Assembly: GCA_964429875.1 (NCBI GenBank)
Contig: CAYSDL010000023.1
Location: 1-20,563 of the forward strand
DNA length: 20,563 nucleotides
Direction of reading: 5' to 3'
Source: CAYSDL01 sp964429875
Lineage (GTDB): Bacteria > Fidelibacterota > Marinisomatia > SCGC-AAA003-L08 > D37C17
The position numbers were made by a program, and so were the translations under genes. This document shows, in pieces, positions 17,179 through 20,563 of this stretch. How positions within the stretch are numbered: position 1 is the first letter of the stretch; each line of letters begins with the position of its first letter. The notes under the pieces are model-generated. The model worked only from the letters and a program-made list of their open reading frames with translations. It did not search any database and was not told where the DNA came from.

Positions 17179-18499
17179 AAATAACAAACATTACAAAAGG
17201 ACTATTTTTTCTTGGGCAATTTATGATTTTGCAAATCAGCCATTCACAACTATAATACTTACGTTTATATACTCGACATTTTTTGTTGATTTTATTGCAT
17301 TAAATCCTGAACAGGGCGCTGTGATGTGGGGAAGAGCTGTTGCTATCTCATCAATTTTTATAGCTTTATTTTCACCTATAATGGGAGTTGTTGCAGATAA
17401 CGGGGGGTACAGAAAATTTTTTTTAGTGTTCTGGACATGGGTCTGTATTATTTTTTCTTCTTTACTATATTTTCCAATACAAGGAGAAATTTTTAATTCT
17501 TTATTATTTTTTTGCATTGCAAACATTGGTTTTGAAATGGGCGGTATATATCTTAATGCCTACTTGCCTACAATTGCTCCTAAAAGTAAAATAGGCAGAA
17601 TTTCTGGATATGGATGGTCCTTTGGTTATGTTGGTGGTTTGATTGCATTAGCTGTATGTTATATTCTTTTTATTCAGCCTGAAAATCCAATTAATCCTTT
17701 TACGGGGCTATTATTAGATAAAAATACAGGTGAGCACATAAGGATTATTAATATTTTTATTGCAATTTGGTTTTCTATTTTTTCTTTACCTACTTTTTTA
17801 TTTATTAAAGATAATAGGGAATCAAAAAAAATTGATGCAAGAATTTTAAAGGATTCATTTAGAAGTTTATCTACCACATTCCAAGAAATAAAAAAATATA
17901 AAGAAGTTCTTAAATTTTTATTAGCTAGACTAGTATATAATGATGGCTTAATAACTATATTTGCTTTTGGTGGTATTTATGCAAAAGAAGTATTCAAGTT
18001 TACTTTTAATGAAATATTTTTATTTGGTATTGTCCTTAATATAACAGCAGGTTTAGGAGCATTTTTATTAGGTTTTCTTGATGATCTAATAGGGGGGAAA
18101 AAAACAATACAAATAAGTAATTTTGGTTTTATTCTCGCATGTTCTTTAGCTGTTGTAGCTCCAGGGCTTGAAGATAGTTTTATAAGTGGCAAAACACTAT
18201 TCTGGATAGCTGGAACATTTATAGGTATATTTTCTGGTCCAAATCAAGCAGCCAGCAGATCACTTATGGCCAGAATGATCCCAGAAAATAAAGAAAATGA
18301 ATTTTATGGTTTCTTTGCTTTTTCTGGAAAAGCAACTGCTTTTGCAGGCCCTCTTCTTTTTTCATCTACTGTAGCTATTACAGGTGATCTAAGATACGCT
18401 CTTTGTGTTGTTGGCTTTCTATTCCTAGTTGGAATTGTTTTGTTAAATAATGTTAATGAAAGTGATGGCATTATATCTTCAAAGTCTTCAATTAAATAA
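17171..18499 (+). CDS. MFS transporter, UMF1/Atg22-like family
   Basis: Inner-membrane major-facilitator protein, 442 aa, about 12 membrane segments with a central cytoplasmic loop (around 210-245, rich in Lys/Arg/Glu). The opening FSWAIYDFANQPFTTIILTF and the later RISGYGWSFGYVGGLIAL are the hallmark motifs of the UMF1 family (PF11700), related to the yeast vacuolar amino-acid effluxer Atg22. The loop GVVADNGGYRKFF is the MFS A-motif equivalent. GIFSGPNQAASRSLMARMIP is a further conserved segment. It overlaps the 40-aa ORF by 8 nt and ends the long co-directional run. Substrates of bacterial members are poorly known; amino acids or peptides from salvage would fit the context but are not shown. 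Confidence 0.92.
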   Translation: MTENNKHYKRTIFSWAIYDFANQPFTTIILTFIYSTFFVDFIALNPEQGAVMWGRAVAISSIFIALFSPIMGVVADNGGYRKFFLVFWTWVCIIFSSLLYFPIQGEIFNSLLFFCIANIGFEMGGIYLNAYLPTIAPKSKIGRISGYGWSFGYVGGLIALAVCYILFIQPENPINPFTGLLLDKNTGEHIRIINIFIAIWFSIFSLPTFLFIKDNRESKKIDARILKDSFRSLSTTFQEIKKYKEVLKFLLARLVYNDGLITIFAFGGIYAKEVFKFTFNEIFLFGIVLNITAGLGAFLLGFLDDLIGGKKTIQISNFGFILACSLAVVAPGLEDSFISGKTLFWIAGTFIGIFSGPNQAASRSLMARMIPENKENEFYGFFAFSGKATAFAGPLLFSSTVAITGDLRYALCVVGFLFLVGIVLLNNVNESDGIISSKSSIK

Positions 18500-18581
18500 A
18501 ACACTTAACAAATTACTTTAAGTAAGTATTGTTTATATTCTATGATATAGTTAAGTTAGCGTAAGTTTTAAGGACTAATTA
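18500..18581 (+). promoter_or_regulatory. 82-nt intergenic gap with a weak possible promoter
   Basis: This is the largest spacer between plus-strand genes in the window. It contains a -10-like TATGAT (18541-18546) 17 bases after a poor -35 match, TTAAGT (18518-18523). The inverted repeat ACTTAA/TTAAGT (18503-18508 and 18518-18523) is short and AT-only, so it is not a convincing terminator. AAGGA at 18570-18574 is a plausible ribosome-binding site for the TTG at 18582. Confidence 0.3.
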
Positions 18582-18902
18582 TTGAAAAACTTTTTTATCA
18601 TTTCATTAGTATCAATTTCATTGTTCATAATATGTAATAATAACAATGACCCTAAAAACACCCAAGTTATTATAACTATTCCTAATCTTACAGCTGAAGA
18701 TTTATTCTATCTAGATAATGAGTTCAATAAATATTCAAACATTGATTTTATAGATGGCTGTACAGAAAGCAGTACTATAGCATTAAATGTTAATGTTTAT
18801 TCTTTCAATCAACAAAAAATAGAGAATATGTTAAACAAGTGGGATTGTCAAGCTGTGAATTTTGATTATAGCAGTTTATCTGATATAGCAGATATTGAAT
18901 AA
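18582..18902 (+). CDS. Small exported protein with possible ferredoxin-like (HMA-like) fold
   Basis: 106 aa from TTG at 18582, seven bases after AAGGA (18570-18574); I do not recognise a family. It starts with a lysine and a hydrophobic signal (NFFIISLVSISLFII) followed by Cys18 and an Asn-rich stretch (CNNNNDP). This resembles a lipoprotein signal, but Ile at -1 is atypical for a lipobox. The mature part reads like a beta-alpha-beta-beta-alpha-beta unit: strand VIITI, helix TAEDLFYLDNEF, strand IDFIDGC, strand TIALNVNVYS, helix QQKIENMLNKW, strand CQAVNF. That order is typical of heavy-metal-associated domains, but no CxxC metal site is present. Two cysteines (in DGC and DCQ) could form a disulfide. 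The gene converges on the minus-strand PpiD-like gene with four bases between their stops. Confidence 0.65.
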   Translation: MKNFFIISLVSISLFIICNNNNDPKNTQVIITIPNLTAEDLFYLDNEFNKYSNIDFIDGCTESSTIALNVNVYSFNQQKIENMLNKWDCQAVNFDYSSLSDIADIE

Positions 18903-18906
18903 GTTT

Positions 18907-20472
18907 TTAGAATATTTTTTCTCTCATATCTTTAATAGTAATATTCTTTTTTTCATTATTCATCCAACTATTATAAACAAGACTTTTTTCTCTTTGTATT
19001 AATCTCGTTCTTAGAGAATCATACATTTCATTATATTCTTTTTCATTAAATGTATCTTTGCTATTTAGCTTAAAAACAAAAATTTGATTTGATCCTTCAA
19101 TAACGTTAGATATCTCATTTAAATTCATGCTTTTTACTAAACCTGCAACAGTGCTATTTCTGCCTATTACTTGAAAATTTCCGCCTACATTTCCTGTTAT
19201 AGCAGAATTGTAATCTATTAGATTATTATCATTTGCTAAATCTTCCCAATTCAGACCTGTATTAAGATTTTTAAATAAGCTTTTTGCATACTCAAGCTTT
19301 TTATCTTTAGATAAAATTCTTTTAATTGATGATTCAACTTCACCTACTGTTTTGTAGCTTGATGAATTTTTTTTCAAAATATTAAAAACGGCAATTCCAT
19401 TATCTGTTGTGAATGCATCAGATGAAGATCCTACTTTATTATCAAAAGCAAATCTGACAGCTTGTCTTAGAACACCCATTTGAAAAGGAATTCCTGAATT
19501 GTTATTAAATGATTCTGTGACATCTACTGTATCTGTTGTTGTTAATTCATATTCTTTAAGGGCTTCATGAAAAGATATTATATCGGCATCTGCTGCAAAG
19601 TCAATAGCATGTTGAAGTAGACTATCTTGCAAATCTACAATATCAGTTGAATCTAATCCGGATGCATCTATGTTTTCAAAAAGTATATATTCAAGTGATA
19701 CAGTTTCATTCAATGAATGTTTCTCTTCTCTTTCTTCATTATAAACATCCTCAATTTCTTTATTAGATATTGTTATTAGAGTATCATTGATGTCATTAAA
19801 ATTAATGCTTAGAATATCTACATTGCATTCAATGTTGTTATTTATGTAATCATTTTTAACATCTATTGATGAGACTGACGCTAATTTATTATATATATTT
19901 TGTAATTTTCTATCAGCAAGATATGTTTTTAAATATTGTTCCCATACAAATAGAATTTGCTGAGTAGTGTCAGGTAATGTTCCAGATCTAACAGCATCTT
20001 GATAATTTGCTAAATTAAACTTATCATTTTCATCTTTAAATATACCTAAATCCATCAGATTATTTTGAAAAGCATCAGGAGGTGAAAGAAGAAGAAATTC
20101 ATAAATTTCATCATCTTGTACCATTAAATTGAATTCTTCAATTTTTTCATCCTTTATTTTTCTTTCTACTATGCTATTCCATGCAAAGTCACCAGCATTT
20201 TGAACTGCTCTAGAATCAATAGTTCTTCCTTGTTGTCTAAATCTATTTATTTGTTTTTGCCTCTCATTAAGATAATAGGATATAGATATATTTTCATTTC
20301 CAACTCTCCCAACATACAAACTTGTGTTTACTCCACCAAAACTACTCCTAATTACATCTATAATATTTGCACCGCCCACTAAACCACCTACAGTCATACT
20401 TGCGACAAAAAAGAATAATAAAGTCCATAATATAATTTTAGAACGTTCTCGTAACGTTGACATGCTTAACAT
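18907..20472 (-). CDS. PpiD/SurA-N-like membrane-anchored periplasmic chaperone-like protein
   Basis: 521 aa with one N-terminal membrane anchor (about residues 12-32, KIILWTLLFFFVASMTVGG) preceded by a basic cytoplasmic stub, giving a periplasmic body. The region after the anchor (VGRVGNENISISYYLNERQKQINRFRQQ, about 53-80) and the following helices resemble the SurA_N/PpiD N-terminal domain that binds unfolded outer-membrane proteins. A late segment (about 425-515) looks like the C-terminal chaperone helix. I cannot find a convincing parvulin PPIase domain: the motifs expected near 'ARHILI' and 'GGDLG' are absent. The body is acidic and Asn/Asp-rich. The start at 20472 is preferred over the Met three codons later because AAAGGAG (20485-20479) precedes it by 6 nt. 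It is encoded just downstream of tRNA-Ala on the same strand. Confidence 0.78.
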   Translation of the reverse strand: MLSMSTLRERSKIILWTLLFFFVASMTVGGLVGGANIIDVIRSSFGGVNTSLYVGRVGNENISISYYLNERQKQINRFRQQGRTIDSRAVQNAGDFAWNSIVERKIKDEKIEEFNLMVQDDEIYEFLLLSPPDAFQNNLMDLGIFKDENDKFNLANYQDAVRSGTLPDTTQQILFVWEQYLKTYLADRKLQNIYNKLASVSSIDVKNDYINNNIECNVDILSINFNDINDTLITISNKEIEDVYNEEREEKHSLNETVSLEYILFENIDASGLDSTDIVDLQDSLLQHAIDFAADADIISFHEALKEYELTTTDTVDVTESFNNNSGIPFQMGVLRQAVRFAFDNKVGSSSDAFTTDNGIAVFNILKKNSSSYKTVGEVESSIKRILSKDKKLEYAKSLFKNLNTGLNWEDLANDNNLIDYNSAITGNVGGNFQVIGRNSTVAGLVKSMNLNEISNVIEGSNQIFVFKLNSKDTFNEKEYNEMYDSLRTRLIQREKSLVYNSWMNNEKKNITIKDMREKIF

Positions 20473-20478
20473 AAAATA

Positions 20479-20485
20479 CTCCTTT
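20479..20485 (-). promoter_or_regulatory. Shine-Dalgarno AAAGGAG for the PpiD-like gene
   Basis: Read on the minus strand, AAAGGAG lies six bases before the ATG at 20472. This spacing selects that ATG over the downstream in-frame Met codon at 20463. Confidence 0.7.
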
Positions 20486-20500
20486 TAAATTCTAGTATCG

Positions 20501-20563
<63 letters not shown>

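Noticed and set aside
18503..18523. Rho-independent terminator after the MFS gene
   Set aside because: The inverted repeat ACTTAA/TTAAGT has a six-pair AT-only stem and a nine-base loop with no following T-run; it would be expected by chance in such AT-rich DNA.
20200..20382. Plus-strand open frame opposite the PpiD-like gene
   Set aside because: Short, low-complexity, opposite the conserved anchor and SurA_N-like region; no supporting signal.

Overview
The window comes from a compact, strongly AT-rich Gram-negative genome. The gene content points to the FCB group (Bacteroidota and relatives). A streamlined marine lineage such as Marinimicrobia (SAR406) is my best guess, but this is an inference from style and synteny, not a demonstrated placement. 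Supporting signs are a sigma-54 activator overlapping an LptE-type lipoprotein gene (an FCB-like arrangement), a NagZ/serine-hydrolase fusion lipoprotein, SSS symporters, TTG starts, and almost no intergenic DNA. Shine-Dalgarno sequences are visible at several starts (strongest at 17042-17049), which fits typical Bacteroidota less well.

Layout. Positions 1-18499 hold fourteen plus-strand genes, each overlapping the next or separated by no more than 10 nt. First come housekeeping genes: a 5'-truncated sigma-54 activator, lptE, asnS, nadE and polA. An ABC-2 ATPase/permease pair follows. Then comes what I read as a peptidoglycan (muropeptide) salvage block at 8050-15571: an ASKHA amino-sugar kinase (TTG start), alanine racemase, a lipoprotein fusing NagZ (GH3) to an AmiE/YbbE-like serine hydrolase, and a fusion of an SSS sodium symporter to a NamZ (DUF1343) exo-N-acetylmuramidase. 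A second SSS symporter, a 40-residue single-TM protein at 17056-17178 and an Atg22/UMF1-type MFS transporter complete the run. After an 82-nt gap lies a small exported protein. On the minus strand, converging on it, are a PpiD/SurA-like membrane-anchored protein without a visible parvulin domain and, 28 nt upstream of that, a truncated tRNA-Ala(GGC).

How the salvage genes could work together (inference from known families): the lipoprotein trims terminal GlcNAc and removes the peptide from the exposed MurNAc; the periplasmic NamZ domain releases MurNAc; the symporter it is fused to, or the second symporter, imports the sugar; and the kinase phosphorylates it in the cytoplasm. Alanine racemase interconverts the recovered D/L-alanine. 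Three points most deserve follow-up: the enzyme-transporter fusion (with a probable ATT start and an apparent relic signal peptide at the junction), the overlapping 40-aa membrane protein with the best ribosome-binding site in the window, and a DNA polymerase I with natural Tyr-Ser in place of Phe-Gly in the O-helix.
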